This document shows positions 1 to 7,679 of a stretch of 62,896 bases of DNA, in pieces; the first letter of the stretch is position 1, and each line of letters begins with the position of its first letter. Origin of the DNA: an uncultured Ruminococcus sp. (GTDB lineage Bacteria; Bacillota; Clostridia; Oscillospirales; Ruminococcaceae); the NCBI GenBank assembly GCA_902786975.1, contig CADAES010000016.1, forward strand, positions 1 through 62,896, read 5' to 3'. The notes beneath the pieces are model-generated. The model was not told the origin of the DNA and made no database searches. It worked only from the letters and a program-made list of their open reading frames with translations. The translations under genes and the position numbers were made by a program.

Positions 1-92
1 ACACCTGTTCCCATGCCGAACACAGAAGTTAAGCTCATCATCGCTGAAAATACTCGGCTGGCAACGGCCCGGAAACATAGGTCGTCGCCGAC
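1..92 (+). rRNA. rrf: 5S ribosomal RNA, 3' part
   Basis: The window opens inside a 5S rRNA: the stretch with CCATGCCGAACACAGAAGTT is the conserved 5S loop, followed by the helix ending in GTCGCCGAC. The 5' end lies outside the window. A tRNA follows 11 bases later, so this is the end of an rRNA operon. The exact 3' end is set by eye and may be a few bases off. Confidence 0.93.
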
Positions 93-103
93 ATAATACA
101 TAT

Positions 104-179
104 TCCTCTATAGCTCAGTTGGTAGAGCATGCGGCTGTTAACCGCAGGGTCGTTGGTTCGAGTCCAACTGGGGGAGCCA
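104..179 (+). tRNA. tRNA-Asn (anticodon GTT)
   Basis: A full cloverleaf can be folded. The acceptor stem TCCTCTA pairs with TGGGGGA, followed by discriminator G and an encoded CCA. The D arm is TAGCTCAGTTGGTAGAGC. The anticodon stem TGCGG/CCGCA encloses loop CTGTTAA with anticodon GTT. The T arm holds GGTTCGAGTCC. It delivers asparagine at AAC/AAU codons and is probably co-transcribed with the 5S rRNA just upstream. Confidence 0.97.
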
Positions 180-184
180 TAACT

Positions 185-216
185 AAACCCGCAAGCAAAT
201 GCTTGCGGGTTTTTTA
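185..216 (+). terminator. Intrinsic terminator of the rRNA/tRNA operon
   Basis: An 11-bp perfect stem (ACCCGCAAGCA with TGCTTGCGGGT) and a two-base loop is followed by a run of T, just after the tRNA CCA end. Confidence 0.93.
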
Positions 217-324
217 CGTTTATAAGTATTTACAATTCTGCGCTGAGGTGTAGCTTTGTTTACAGATTGCCCCGAGGGTGTAGTTTAAGCTACATCCCGT
301 GATGATATTGACTGTTGAAAATTG

Positions 325-504
325 CGCAAATACGTGGTATATTGTATACAGAGAAAAGAAAACAACAAAAACAAAAGAAAACAAAAAATCTGAATGAAAG
401 GAGAAAAATAAAAGAACAAAAGAAAGGTTAAAAACAAAGAAAGATAAAAAAACAGAACAAAAGAAAGGAAAACAAAAAAATCTACAAGGAAAGGAGAAAA
501 CGGT
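325..504 (+). promoter_or_regulatory. Possible promoter and T-poor, purine-rich leader
   Basis: From about 350 to 500 the plus strand is almost all A, G and C, with repeated AACAA/AAAGAAA words and two Shine-Dalgarno-like sites (AAAGGAG near 399 and 491). Just upstream, TGGTATATTGTATACAG resembles the segment in front of the leaders at 61934 and 62598. This suggests an unstructured mRNA leader feeding the tiny ORF at 505. An ORF on the opposite strand here is low-complexity and not a gene. Promoter position is not certain. Confidence 0.45.
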
Positions 505-582
505 TTGAAGCTTGCAGCTTTTGTATTCGGAACAACTTATGCGATAATTGTAACACACGCAGCCATAAGCCGTGTGAAGTGA
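505..582 (+). CDS. Possible 25-residue hydrophobic membrane peptide
   Basis: A short frame opens with TTG eight bases after a strong AAAGGAG site and runs 25 codons to TGA. The product starts MKLAAFVFGTTYAIIVTHAA and ends in a basic ISRVK tail. That gives one lysine, a hydrophobic segment of about 20 residues and a positive end, as in single-span membrane peptides (for example type I toxins or regulatory peptides). It sits at the end of the T-poor leader and resembles in layout the tiny genes at 62683 and 62816. No homologue is recognised. Function is unknown, and a non-coding leader remnant is the alternative. Confidence 0.4.
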   Translation: MKLAAFVFGTTYAIIVTHAAISRVK

Positions 583-617
583 TAATGAAAAATACGAAGG
601 GCGTTTTTTCGTTGGCA

Positions 618-647
618 TAATAAAGCCTCCGCTTCAATACGGAGGCT
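618..647 (-). terminator. Terminator of the thiamine operon
   Basis: Read on the minus strand, AGCCTCCG pairs with CGGAGGCT around an 8-base loop, followed by TTTATTATG. It lies eight bases after the thiC stop codon. Confidence 0.85.
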
Positions 648-654
648 CAGTATA

Positions 655-1959
655 TCACAGTATGTCGATGTATTCGCCGGCGAGTGCCTTGTTCATGCTC
701 CTCACTGCGCAGAATTTTCCGCACATTGAGCAGGTGTCGTCGTGCTCGGGCGCACGGCTGTCACGGATCGCCTTTGCGGTCTCGGGGTCGATGGAGAACT
801 CCCACTGTTTCTCCCAGTCAAACGTTCTTCTTGCGTCTGCCATCTGATCGTCGATGTCTCGGGCGTGGGGTATCTTCTTAGCGATGTCCGCAGCGTGTGC
901 TGCGATGCGGGAAGCGATTATGCCCTGCTTTACGTCGTCAACATTCGGGAGCGCAAGGTGCTCTGCGGGGGTGACGTAGCAAAGGAAAGCTGCGCCGGCC
1001 GAGGCTGCGATAGCACCGCCGATAGCTGAGGTGATGTGGTCGTAGCCGGGTGCGATGTCGGTAACAAGCGGTCCGAGAACGTAGAACGGCGCACCCATGC
1101 ATATAGTCTGCTGTATCTTCATATTTGCCTCTATCTGGTCAAGCGGAACGTGTCCCGGTCCCTCGACCATGACCTGAACGTCCTTTGCCCACGCTCTTTT
1201 TGTCAGCTCGCCAAGACGCACAAGCTCCTCTATCTGGCAAACATCGCTTGCGTCAGCAAGACAGCCCGGACGGCAGGCGTCGCCCAGCGAGATAGTCACA
1301 TCGTACTCACAGCAGATGTCAAGTATCTCGTCAAAGTACTCATAGAACGGGTTTTCCTCGCCCGTCATGCTCATCCAAGCAAACACCAGCGAGCCGCCTC
1401 GGGAAACGATATTCATTTTACGCTTGTGCTTTTTTATCTGCTCGATAGTCTTTCTTGTAATTCCGCAGTGCAGTGTTACAAAGTCAACGCCGTCCTGTGC
1501 GTGAAGCCTTACCACGTCGATAAAGTCCTTTGCGCTGAGCGTTGCAAGGTCACGCTGATAGTGGATAACGCTGTCGTAAACGGGTACAGTGCCTATCATA
1601 GCCTTGCACTCGCTGGTCAGTTTGCGGCGGAACGGCTGTGTGTTGCCGTGAGAGGAAAGGTCCATTATCGCCTCTGCGCCCATATCGATCGCAGCCTGCA
1701 CCTTTTTCATCTCAACGTCGTAGTCCTTGCAGTCACGGGAAACGCCGAGGTTGACATTTATCTTTGTGCGAAGCATCGAGCCTACGCCCTCAGGGTCAAT
1801 GCAGGTGTGCAGCTTGTTTGCGCAGATAGCGACCTGCCCCTTTGCTACAAGCTCTCTTATCTCCTCCTCGGTGCGGTACTCCTTCTTTGCAACTATCTTC
1901 ATCTCGGGCGTGATGATGCCCTGCTTTGCAGCGTCCATCTGCGTTGTGTAATTTCTCAT
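655..1959 (-). CDS. thiC: Phosphomethylpyrimidine synthase ThiC
   Basis: ThiC is the cytoplasmic radical-SAM enzyme that rearranges aminoimidazole ribotide into hydroxymethylpyrimidine phosphate, the pyrimidine half of thiamine. The start at 1959 ([15 protein letters not shown]) is chosen because AAAGGAAG lies seven bases before it; an in-frame start at 1980 would include that site. The protein is 434 residues, the short clostridial form. The C-terminal cluster-binding motif CSMCGKFC (C410, C413, C417) has spacing CxxCx3C, one residue less than the CxxCx4C of E. coli ThiC. It is the last gene of the thi operon, 14 bases after thiD, and is followed by a terminator. No thiG, thiS or thiH is seen. 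Confidence 0.97.
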   Translation of the reverse strand: MRNYTTQMDAAKQGIITPEMKIVAKKEYRTEEEIRELVAKGQVAICANKLHTCIDPEGVGSMLRTKINVNLGVSRDCKDYDVEMKKVQAAIDMGAEAIMDLSSHGNTQPFRRKLTSECKAMIGTVPVYDSVIHYQRDLATLSAKDFIDVVRLHAQDGVDFVTLHCGITRKTIEQIKKHKRKMNIVSRGGSLVFAWMSMTGEENPFYEYFDEILDICCEYDVTISLGDACRPGCLADASDVCQIEELVRLGELTKRAWAKDVQVMVEGPGHVPLDQIEANMKIQQTICMGAPFYVLGPLVTDIAPGYDHITSAIGGAIAASAGAAFLCYVTPAEHLALPNVDDVKQGIIASRIAAHAADIAKKIPHARDIDDQMADARRTFDWEKQWEFSIDPETAKAIRDSRAPEHDDTCSMCGKFCAVRSMNKALAGEYIDIL

Positions 1960-1973
1960 TTTACATCTTCCTT

Positions 1974-2780
1974 TCAGCAATTTTCATCGGCAAATTTTGA
2001 AACAAGGTCGAAATTGTGAGCCATAGGTCCCGAGCCTTTTCCAAGGTCGAGCTGTGCGGCAAGCGCACCCGAAATGTACTCCTTTGCACGCCTTACCGAC
2101 TCGCACAGGTCAAACCCTTTGGCAAGATTTGAAGCTATCGCACTTGAAAGCGTGCAGCCCGTGCCGTGGGTGTTGGGGTTGTCGATCCGCTTGCCTTCAA
2201 ACCATTCAAAGCCGTTTTCACGGTACAGCAGGTCGCTTGCATCGCTTACGCTGTGACCGCCCTTAACGAGCACCGCACAGCCGTACTGCGACTGTATCAT
2301 CTCTGCGGCTTTTTGCATATCGTCCCTGTTTTTTATTTCAATACCCGAAAGCACCTCGGCTTCGGGGATATTGGGCGTTGCCAGTGAGCAAAGCGGAAGA
2401 AGCTCCTGCTTGAGCGTCGTTACCGCATCGCTGTTTATAAGCGCCGAACCGCTGGTTGCGACCATAACGGGGTCAGCGACGATGTTCCTTGCGCCGTACT
2501 GCCTGAGTTTTGAGGCAATAACTCTGATAAGATCGCTTGAAGCGACCATACCGATCTTCACGGCGTCGGGGAAGATGTCCTCGAAAACAGCGTCGAGCTG
2601 TGCGGCGAGGAACTCAGGCGAAGCCTCCATAATGGCACGCACGCCTGTCGTGTTCTGCGCAGTCAGGGCGGTCACCGCACTCATGGCGTAAACGCCGTTC
2701 ATTGTCATAGTTTTGATATCAGCTTGTATTCCTGCTCCTCCGCAGGAATCGCTGCCCGCTATCGTCAACGCTGTTTTCAT
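1974..2780 (-). CDS. thiD: Hydroxymethylpyrimidine/phosphomethylpyrimidine kinase ThiD
   Basis: ThiD phosphorylates HMP and HMP-phosphate to HMP-pyrophosphate, the partner for ThiE. The 268-residue protein opens with [20 protein letters not shown], the ribokinase-fold ThiD signature. It carries the late [14 protein letters not shown] motif with the anion-hole GTGC and usual catalytic region. Length fits the family. A good AGGAGG site precedes the ATG. It precedes thiC and is separated from thiE by a 500-base gap holding repeat copy A, so it may depend on read-through or a local promoter. Confidence 0.97.
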   Translation of the reverse strand: MKTALTIAGSDSCGGAGIQADIKTMTMNGVYAMSAVTALTAQNTTGVRAIMEASPEFLAAQLDAVFEDIFPDAVKIGMVASSDLIRVIASKLRQYGARNIVADPVMVATSGSALINSDAVTTLKQELLPLCSLATPNIPEAEVLSGIEIKNRDDMQKAAEMIQSQYGCAVLVKGGHSVSDASDLLYRENGFEWFEGKRIDNPNTHGTGCTLSSAIASNLAKGFDLCESVRRAKEYISGALAAQLDLGKGSGPMAHNFDLVSKFADENC

Positions 2781-2934
2781 AGGTTAATCCTCCTGTATAT
2801 CAGAATTTGCCGTTCGAGTCACTAAGGCTTAGTAGCAGCTCCGCTGCTAAGGGGTTTCGTCTAAGGGGGAAACCTAAGGGAAGACAAGGAAGCCCTGCCT
2901 TACGGCGCCGGTACACGGACTTTTCTCCCCTTAG

Positions 2935-3265
2935 TATCCCCTTTCCCTTCACCTATCTTTTGCCGTACCCGCTCAATTATTTTGAGACAGCGGCAAACAT
3001 CAAGCAACACGCCGAGCGTGCGAGCCCGGCTACACCACTTGTGAGAATACATAGTTGTTTGCTTGATAGGTCAGGACTTATCGTTGTACACTCGGTGAAT
3101 AGTTGGGATAATTCTTCTGAAAAGAATCTTCCTGAACTCTCTCGGGTATCTCTCAGTTATTTTTGTAGAATAGGGCTTGAAAGCCCTATTCTACAAAAAT
3201 CATTAAAAGGTTTCTGAAAGGGGTTTGGGGAAAACTCTTCTCCAAAAGAGTTTTCTCCAATTAAT
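2935..3265 (+). repeat. Dispersed structured repeat, copy A
   Basis: This fills most of the 513-base gap between thiD and thiE, antisense to the operon. From the 5' end it has a block CCCTTTCCCTTCACC..ATCTTTTGC shared with copy B. Next comes TTCTTCTGAAAAGAAT, then TGAACTCTCTCGGG. A 19-bp perfect palindrome with a 2-base loop follows at about 3169-3209, then ATCATTAAAAGGTTTCTGAA. A second hairpin (GGGGAAAACTCTT with AAGAGTTTTCTCC) ends it. Copies B (19180-19665, minus) and C (37815-37995, plus) have the same order. The stretch 2807-2934 before it holds only small hairpins (for example around TAGCAGCTCCGCTGCTA) and no gene. Confidence 0.7.
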
Positions 3266-3293
3266 TACCGAATATACTGCTATAAATTCCGAT

Positions 3294-3929
3294 TTATAAC
3301 CCGAGCTTGTCCTTTACTGCCTGCGAAAGCTCCTTGACAGCTTTCTCGGGGTCGGGGGCTTTCATTATTGCTGATACTGCGCAGACACCTTTTATTCCGA
3401 TACCTTTGAGCACGTCGATATTATCCTTGTTCAGTCCGCCGATAGCGTTGACCGGGATAGACACAGCTTTGCATATACTATCGAGCATCTCCGTCGAGGT
3501 CAGCACGGTCTTTACCTTTGTGGTGGTGGGGTAGATAGCGCCCACGCCGAGGTAGTCCGCACCCTGTTCGTATGCTTCGAGCGCCTGCTCGACGGTCTTT
3601 GCGGTAGCGCCGATGATGAAGTCATCACCGAGTATCTCCCTTGCGGTCTTTATCGGCATATCGCTCTGTCCGAGGTGAACGCCCTCGGTCTTAGCCGCAA
3701 GCGCAACATCAATTCTGTCGTCGATGATCAGCGGTACGCCGAAGCGCTTTGCAAGCTCGTGTACCTTCTGCGCAAGGGCGATGTACTCCCTTGTCGTGCG
3801 CTCCTTTTCACGAAGCTGGATAAGACTTACCCCGCCTTTGAGCGCACTTTCCACACGCCCGAGGAACTCGTCCTCCGAATACGGCGTGCTGTCGGTTATG
3901 AAATATATCCTTGTGTCCAAGCTTTTCAC
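3294..3929 (-). CDS. thiE: Thiamine-phosphate synthase ThiE
   Basis: ThiE joins HMP-pyrophosphate and thiazole phosphate to make thiamine phosphate. The 211-residue TIM-barrel protein contains IQLREK near the N terminus (pyrophosphate-binding), a HLGQSDMP motif and the C-terminal VNAIGGLNKDNI phosphate loop, as expected. The start is GTG at 3929, set by GGAGGAAAAACA just before it. It lies 15 bases after the unknown gene at 3945 and is co-transcribed from the TPP-riboswitch promoter. Confidence 0.96.
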   Translation of the reverse strand: MKSLDTRIYFITDSTPYSEDEFLGRVESALKGGVSLIQLREKERTTREYIALAQKVHELAKRFGVPLIIDDRIDVALAAKTEGVHLGQSDMPIKTAREILGDDFIIGATAKTVEQALEAYEQGADYLGVGAIYPTTTKVKTVLTSTEMLDSICKAVSIPVNAIGGLNKDNIDVLKGIGIKGVCAVSAIMKAPDPEKAVKELSQAVKDKLGL

Positions 3930-3944
3930 TGTTTTTCCTCCGCT

Positions 3945-4646
3945 TTAGTTTTTGCCCTTGAAGAGCTTGTGGGTCTTAGCCTTTTCGAGAAAATCTGCGA
4001 GCCTGCCGTTTTCGATAAGCTCTTTGTGCAGGCTTTTGCCGAACATATCGGCGATGTCCTCGGCGGACTTATGCAGGAAAAATTCTCTGTCGAGCTCGTG
4101 ATAGAAAGTGCCGCCGAAGCAATGGCTCGCTGACGAGCCGGGTGAGGAGACGGATTCCTCTATCCTTGCAGAGCCGTCACGGTCAAACTGCAATGTGAGC
4201 GAGGTGGTCTCGTGTGCGGGTGCGAACTCATAGCTTGCGAGGAACATATCCCTGTGTCTGAAATTCAGCCCGTTATCTGCGGCGAATTTCTCGGAAAATG
4301 AATCGAAACTGCCACGGATCAGCACGCTGTTGCCTTTGAGAAGTTTTTCAAGCTTCGGTGTCATCTTTATCTCGGTTATCGAGTCGGGCAGGATAAGCTC
4401 TTTAAGGGTATCCAGCTTTTCGAGAAAGGCGGGATCTATCGAGGTGAAGCCGTAATCGTAGCCGTAAGCGAGGGTATCCTCGATGAAAAGCGAGATGTCG
4501 ATGGGGTATCCGCCTTTTTCTTCGGCGTACTCGGCAAATATCTCGTCCAGCGATATTTCGAGCGCTTTTTCGGATATCTCGCCCCTGCCCCAGGCTGTGA
4601 GTTCGAGAGCATAGCTGCGGTCAAAGTAGTGATGAAAAAGGCTCAT
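3945..4646 (-). CDS. Unknown 233-residue protein inside the thiamine operon
   Basis: Not recognised. The protein is acidic and soluble, with no signal peptide or membrane segment. The middle (about residues 75-105) has a leucine-spaced stretch, LKELILPDSITEIKMTP, that recalls a BspA-type leucine-rich repeat. The C-terminal third is rich in charged helices (FYHELDREFFLHKSAEDIAD). It is tightly placed between thiM (12 bases) and thiE (15 bases) in one transcription unit and would be under TPP control. A role linked to thiamine is only a guess from position. It could be an accessory gene carried along. Confidence 0.85.
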   Translation of the reverse strand: MSLFHHYFDRSYALELTAWGRGEISEKALEISLDEIFAEYAEEKGGYPIDISLFIEDTLAYGYDYGFTSIDPAFLEKLDTLKELILPDSITEIKMTPKLEKLLKGNSVLIRGSFDSFSEKFAADNGLNFRHRDMFLASYEFAPAHETTSLTLQFDRDGSARIEESVSSPGSSASHCFGGTFYHELDREFFLHKSAEDIADMFGKSLHKELIENGRLADFLEKAKTHKLFKGKN

Positions 4647-4658
4647 GGCGATACCTCC

Positions 4659-5453
4659 TTAAAGTGTCTGTATTTTAGAAAACTCGTTTATCTGCTCGTC
4701 GGTGACGGTAGAAAGTGCATCGAGCAGGTTCACCATAAAGCTGCCCGAGCCTTTGTCGGTCTGTGCGAGCTGTCCGCAGATGCCAAACACCGCACAAGCC
4801 GTTACCGCCGCATCAAAGCCGTTTGCCTCGCTGAGATACGCCGCACACAGCGCCCCCTGCATACAGCCCGTCCCTGTGACGGTTCCGAGCTGTGGTGTGC
4901 CGTTTCGCACAAAAAGCGTGGTCTTTGCGTCGGTTACGATGTCCGTTTCTCCGCTTGCGAGAATGACAGTACCCAGCTTTGCGGCAAGCTCCATTGCGGT
5001 CCTGGTGACGGCTTGGGGCGTCAGCGCCTTGTCCGCATCGACCCCAGACGAGGTGTAGCCCCCGTCCGCAAGCGCCGTTATCTCCGAGTAATTTCCCTTT
5101 ATGACCGACGGCAGGGAAGTGCCGATAAGGTCAAGCGCATACTGCCTTCTTGTCGGCAGGCAGGCTGCACCGCAGGCGTCCAGCAGAAACGGTATGCCAT
5201 TTTGCTTTGCACTCCGGGCGCTTATAAGCATCGACAGCTTTCTGACGTCGGTGAGGTTGCCCATATTGAGCATCACCGCACCTGCGCCCGAGGTCATCAC
5301 GGCGGCTTCCTCGGGGTGCTCAGCCATCATCGGTCTTGCACCCGCCGAAAGTACCGTGTTTGCGCACTGGTTTATTGAAATGGGATTTGTTATGCAGTGT
5401 ATCAGCGGGGCATTTTTCTTTACCGCCGCCCTTATTTCATTTATCGGCTGCAA
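4659..5453 (-). CDS. thiM: Hydroxyethylthiazole kinase ThiM
   Basis: ThiM phosphorylates salvaged 4-methyl-5-hydroxyethylthiazole. The 264-residue protein has the N-terminal PLIHCITNPISINQCANTVL signature, with NPI/ANT substrate residues, GARPMMAEHPEE, and the ribokinase-type TGTGCMQGA anion hole with the catalytic cysteine near residue 195. Its first codons overlap the end of thiW by 17 bases, so translation is probably coupled. With no thiazole synthesis genes in the operon, this enzyme fits a salvage route. Confidence 0.97.
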   Translation of the reverse strand: MQPINEIRAAVKKNAPLIHCITNPISINQCANTVLSAGARPMMAEHPEEAAVMTSGAGAVMLNMGNLTDVRKLSMLISARSAKQNGIPFLLDACGAACLPTRRQYALDLIGTSLPSVIKGNYSEITALADGGYTSSGVDADKALTPQAVTRTAMELAAKLGTVILASGETDIVTDAKTTLFVRNGTPQLGTVTGTGCMQGALCAAYLSEANGFDAAVTACAVFGICGQLAQTDKGSGSFMVNLLDALSTVTDEQINEFSKIQTL

Positions 5454-6168
5454 CCTTTTTCCCTCCGAGCTTTTTGATAATAAAGTAGATGAGCGCTATG
5501 GCTATGAAAGCTGCCAGCGAACCGTATGCGGCGTACTGTGTGGGCTTAGCGCCGAGCTTGAACAGCCCTGCGGCGACCTCGACGACCACGAACGATATCG
5601 CACCGAACGCAGCTATCGTCAGCGCATTTGAAAGCACACTGCTGTTGTCCGCAAACGCAGGTGAGCCGAGCTTTTTCTGCATTCTTGAAAGCATACCGTT
5701 ATCTGCGAGCCTGCGCAGGAAAAAGTATGCGATGCTTCCGCCGATAAGAGTTGCGGGAACGAACAGCGGGATGTAGAAGAAAAGGCTTATGCCCTGCTTT
5801 TCGGTAAATATCTTCATAACGGGGTAGGACACTATTGCGCCTATTATACCCGTGCCGATGACCTCGCCGAGCACCGCAAAGATAAGCTTGCCCTTTGAGA
5901 ATCTGTAAAATACACCCGATATGAACGCACCGAACACCGCACCCGTGAGCGCAAGCGGGGGTATGCCCATAAGGGTCATTCTGATAATGCCGATGAGCGT
6001 GGCGCAGAGAAGCGAGTACCACGGTCCCAGCAGTACCGAGCATACTATGTTTATAAGATGAGCCATAGGGCACATGCCCTCTACTCTGAGTATAGGTGAG
6101 ATAACGACACCTAAGGCTATGAGCATAGAGAGCACGACCATTTTGATAATATCAGTCGAACGTTTCAC
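5437..6168 (-). CDS. thiW: ThiW-type S component of an ECF transporter, with C-terminal extension
   Basis: A 243-residue membrane protein with about six hydrophobic segments. Residues 1-160 match the ThiW family (predicted thiazole-precursor S component): VLSMLIALGVVISPILRVEGMCPMAHLINI, then LLGPWYSLLCATLIGIIR and GIPPLALTGAVFGAFISG. It would use the shared EcfA1/A2/T module, which is encoded at 31.6-34.2 kb. The last 75 residues add two further predicted spans (VLSNALTIAAFGAISFVVVE and YGSLAAFIAIALIYFIIKK), beyond the usual ThiW length. It is the first gene of the operon, controlled by the TPP riboswitch. Confidence 0.88.
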   Translation of the reverse strand: MKRSTDIIKMVVLSMLIALGVVISPILRVEGMCPMAHLINIVCSVLLGPWYSLLCATLIGIIRMTLMGIPPLALTGAVFGAFISGVFYRFSKGKLIFAVLGEVIGTGIIGAIVSYPVMKIFTEKQGISLFFYIPLFVPATLIGGSIAYFFLRRLADNGMLSRMQKKLGSPAFADNSSVLSNALTIAAFGAISFVVVEVAAGLFKLGAKPTQYAAYGSLAAFIAIALIYFIIKKLGGKKVAADK

Positions 6169-6326
6169 TTAAAATACCTTCTTTTCGCAAATTTTTTCGG
6201 TCGCAGATCAATTTCTGCCTCTCACCCCGAAACACGGGTTCCCATCGCAAAAATACAAGATACAAGGCGCTCCCCTTCTATCTGCCCGAAGCCGTCGGGA
6301 AAAATGCCGTTATCACCGTCCTTTTT

Positions 6327-6373
6327 AGAAGTAAGATATAAGAGGTAAGAAGTAAGAAATTAGATGTAAGAGT
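6327..6373 (+). repeat. TAAGANN heptamer repeat in the thiW leader
   Basis: Seven-base units AGTAAGA, TATAAGA, GGTAAGA, AGTAAGA, AATTAGA, TGTAAGA run head to tail. The array lies in the transcribed leader between the riboswitch terminator and thiW; the remaining leader (6169-6326) shows nothing else. Related arrays occur at ten or so other intergenic places in the window. Confidence 0.8.
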
Positions 6374-6400
6374 TTTTACCTCTTTTGGTTTGCAGCAAAC

Positions 6401-6428
6401 AAAAAGAGCTGCTCCGAAATGGGCAGCC
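6401..6428 (-). terminator. Riboswitch expression platform: intrinsic terminator
   Basis: On the minus strand GGGCTGCCC..GGAGCAGC folds into a hairpin followed by TCTTTTTG, directly after the TPP aptamer. This implies transcriptional attenuation when TPP is bound. Confidence 0.85.
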
Positions 6429-6435
6429 CCGTAAC

Positions 6436-6531
6436 GCTTGTATAACTCCAAGTTCCTACGCTGGCATTACCCAAATCAGGTCTACGGTCAAAGGTGACAC
6501 CTTTTTCTCAGCCTGTCCGCACAAGCTCCCG
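6436..6531 (-). promoter_or_regulatory. TPP riboswitch aptamer
   Basis: The minus strand carries the conserved THI elements GGCTGAGA, ACCTGATTTGGGTAATGCC and AGCGTAGG in order, enclosed by a P1 stem GCTTGT/ACAAGC. It lies 230 bases upstream of thiW and is followed by an intrinsic terminator. It senses thiamine pyrophosphate and should switch off the whole thi operon when TPP is plentiful. Confidence 0.95.
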
Positions 6532-6742
6532 TTCAGATGTTAAGGAGCAAGGGGTAAGATGCAAGAGCCCTACCGTTCTCACTCTGATAGATATTATACA
6601 CCCGCTGAGCACAAATTGCAAGTACATTTGATGAACTTTTCGAAGCGGGGGGATAAAGACGCAATATGATCTGCAGTAATGCCTGCGATGTATCAAACTT
6701 TAAATGTTTGTCCCTTCCGGGCACAAAACTGTATTTGTTCTG

Positions 6743-7471
6743 TCAGAACTTCGGTTCAAACGACGGCATAAGCTGGAGCTTAAACAGATTCATCTCGTGC
6801 TTGCGGTCGATGAGCGCTTTGGTCGCCTCGTCCTCGCATACGCCCGTTCTGATGTACTTGTCAAGTACATCGTAGGTGAACCCGAGATTGTCCTCGTCGG
6901 TCTTGCCCGAAAGTCCGTCGCTCGGCGCTTTGTCCACCAGCTCGTCGGGCAGCCCGAGCTCTCTGCCTATCTGCTTGACCTCTGTGACCGTCAGGTGCGA
7001 AAGCGGACTGAAATCACCCACCGAGTCGCCGTACCTCGTTGAGTAGCCCACCCAGTCCTCGGACAGGTTGCAGGTGTTCACCACACGTCCGTTGCAGCAC
7101 TGGCTGACAGCGTAGAGCGTTGACATTCTGAGCCTCGGTGCAAGGTTGACCCGAGCCTGTTCAGTAAGGGCAAGCTCCTCTGGGATAGCGCTGACGATCC
7201 CGTCGAAGGCGTCCTTTATGTTGACTGTGTAATTTCTGATACCGAGATGCTCAACGAGCTTTTGGGCGTCGGCGATATCGCTCTGAACGCCGTTTGGCAT
7301 AAGCACTCCGACAACTCTGTCCCTGCCCAGCGCCTTAACGCACAGCGCCGCAGCAACAGATGAGTCCTTGCCGCCCGAGATCCCTAAAACGGCGTTGCAG
7401 CCCTTGCCGTTGTGCTCGAAGAAATCGACTATCCATTCGCACGCCTGCTCGATTATTTTTTTTGTATCCAT
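6743..7471 (-). CDS. nadE: NAD+ synthetase, ammonia-dependent
   Basis: NadE performs the last step of NAD synthesis, amidating deamido-NAD with ATP and ammonia. At 242 residues it has only the synthetase domain and no glutaminase. The PP-loop GISGGKDSSVAAAL lies near residues 29-42. STRYGDSVGDFSPL and LPDELVDKAPSDGLSGKTDE match the family. AAAGGAG precedes the ATG. It is a single gene on the minus strand, separated from the thi riboswitch by 210 bases without a gene. Confidence 0.96.
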   Translation of the reverse strand: MDTKKIIEQACEWIVDFFEHNGKGCNAVLGISGGKDSSVAAALCVKALGRDRVVGVLMPNGVQSDIADAQKLVEHLGIRNYTVNIKDAFDGIVSAIPEELALTEQARVNLAPRLRMSTLYAVSQCCNGRVVNTCNLSEDWVGYSTRYGDSVGDFSPLSHLTVTEVKQIGRELGLPDELVDKAPSDGLSGKTDEDNLGFTYDVLDKYIRTGVCEDEATKALIDRKHEMNLFKLQLMPSFEPKF

Positions 7472-7679
7472 TGTACATTACTCCTTTTTTATTATTGCAG
7501 AGCCTGTACACGCTTTGGCACAAGCCCAAAAAAGCCGGTATCAACAGTTTTTTGTTCGTGTGAATTATTTTTTTAAAAATATCCTGCGGGATACATTTTG
7601 GACACAAGTTCCCCTTATTATGTGTTCAAGGTAAGACGAAGAACACTTACCAAATACAGAAAAAGAGGGGTACAATACT

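Noticed and set aside
220-618. 132-codon open frame on the minus strand
   Set aside because: Low-complexity Phe/Ser/Leu frame caused by the A-rich plus strand; no ribosome site and no family features.
3169-3209. Central palindrome of repeat copy A as a simple intrinsic terminator
   Set aside because: The stem is followed by A-rich, not T-rich, sequence on both strands, and copies B and C are the same in this respect.
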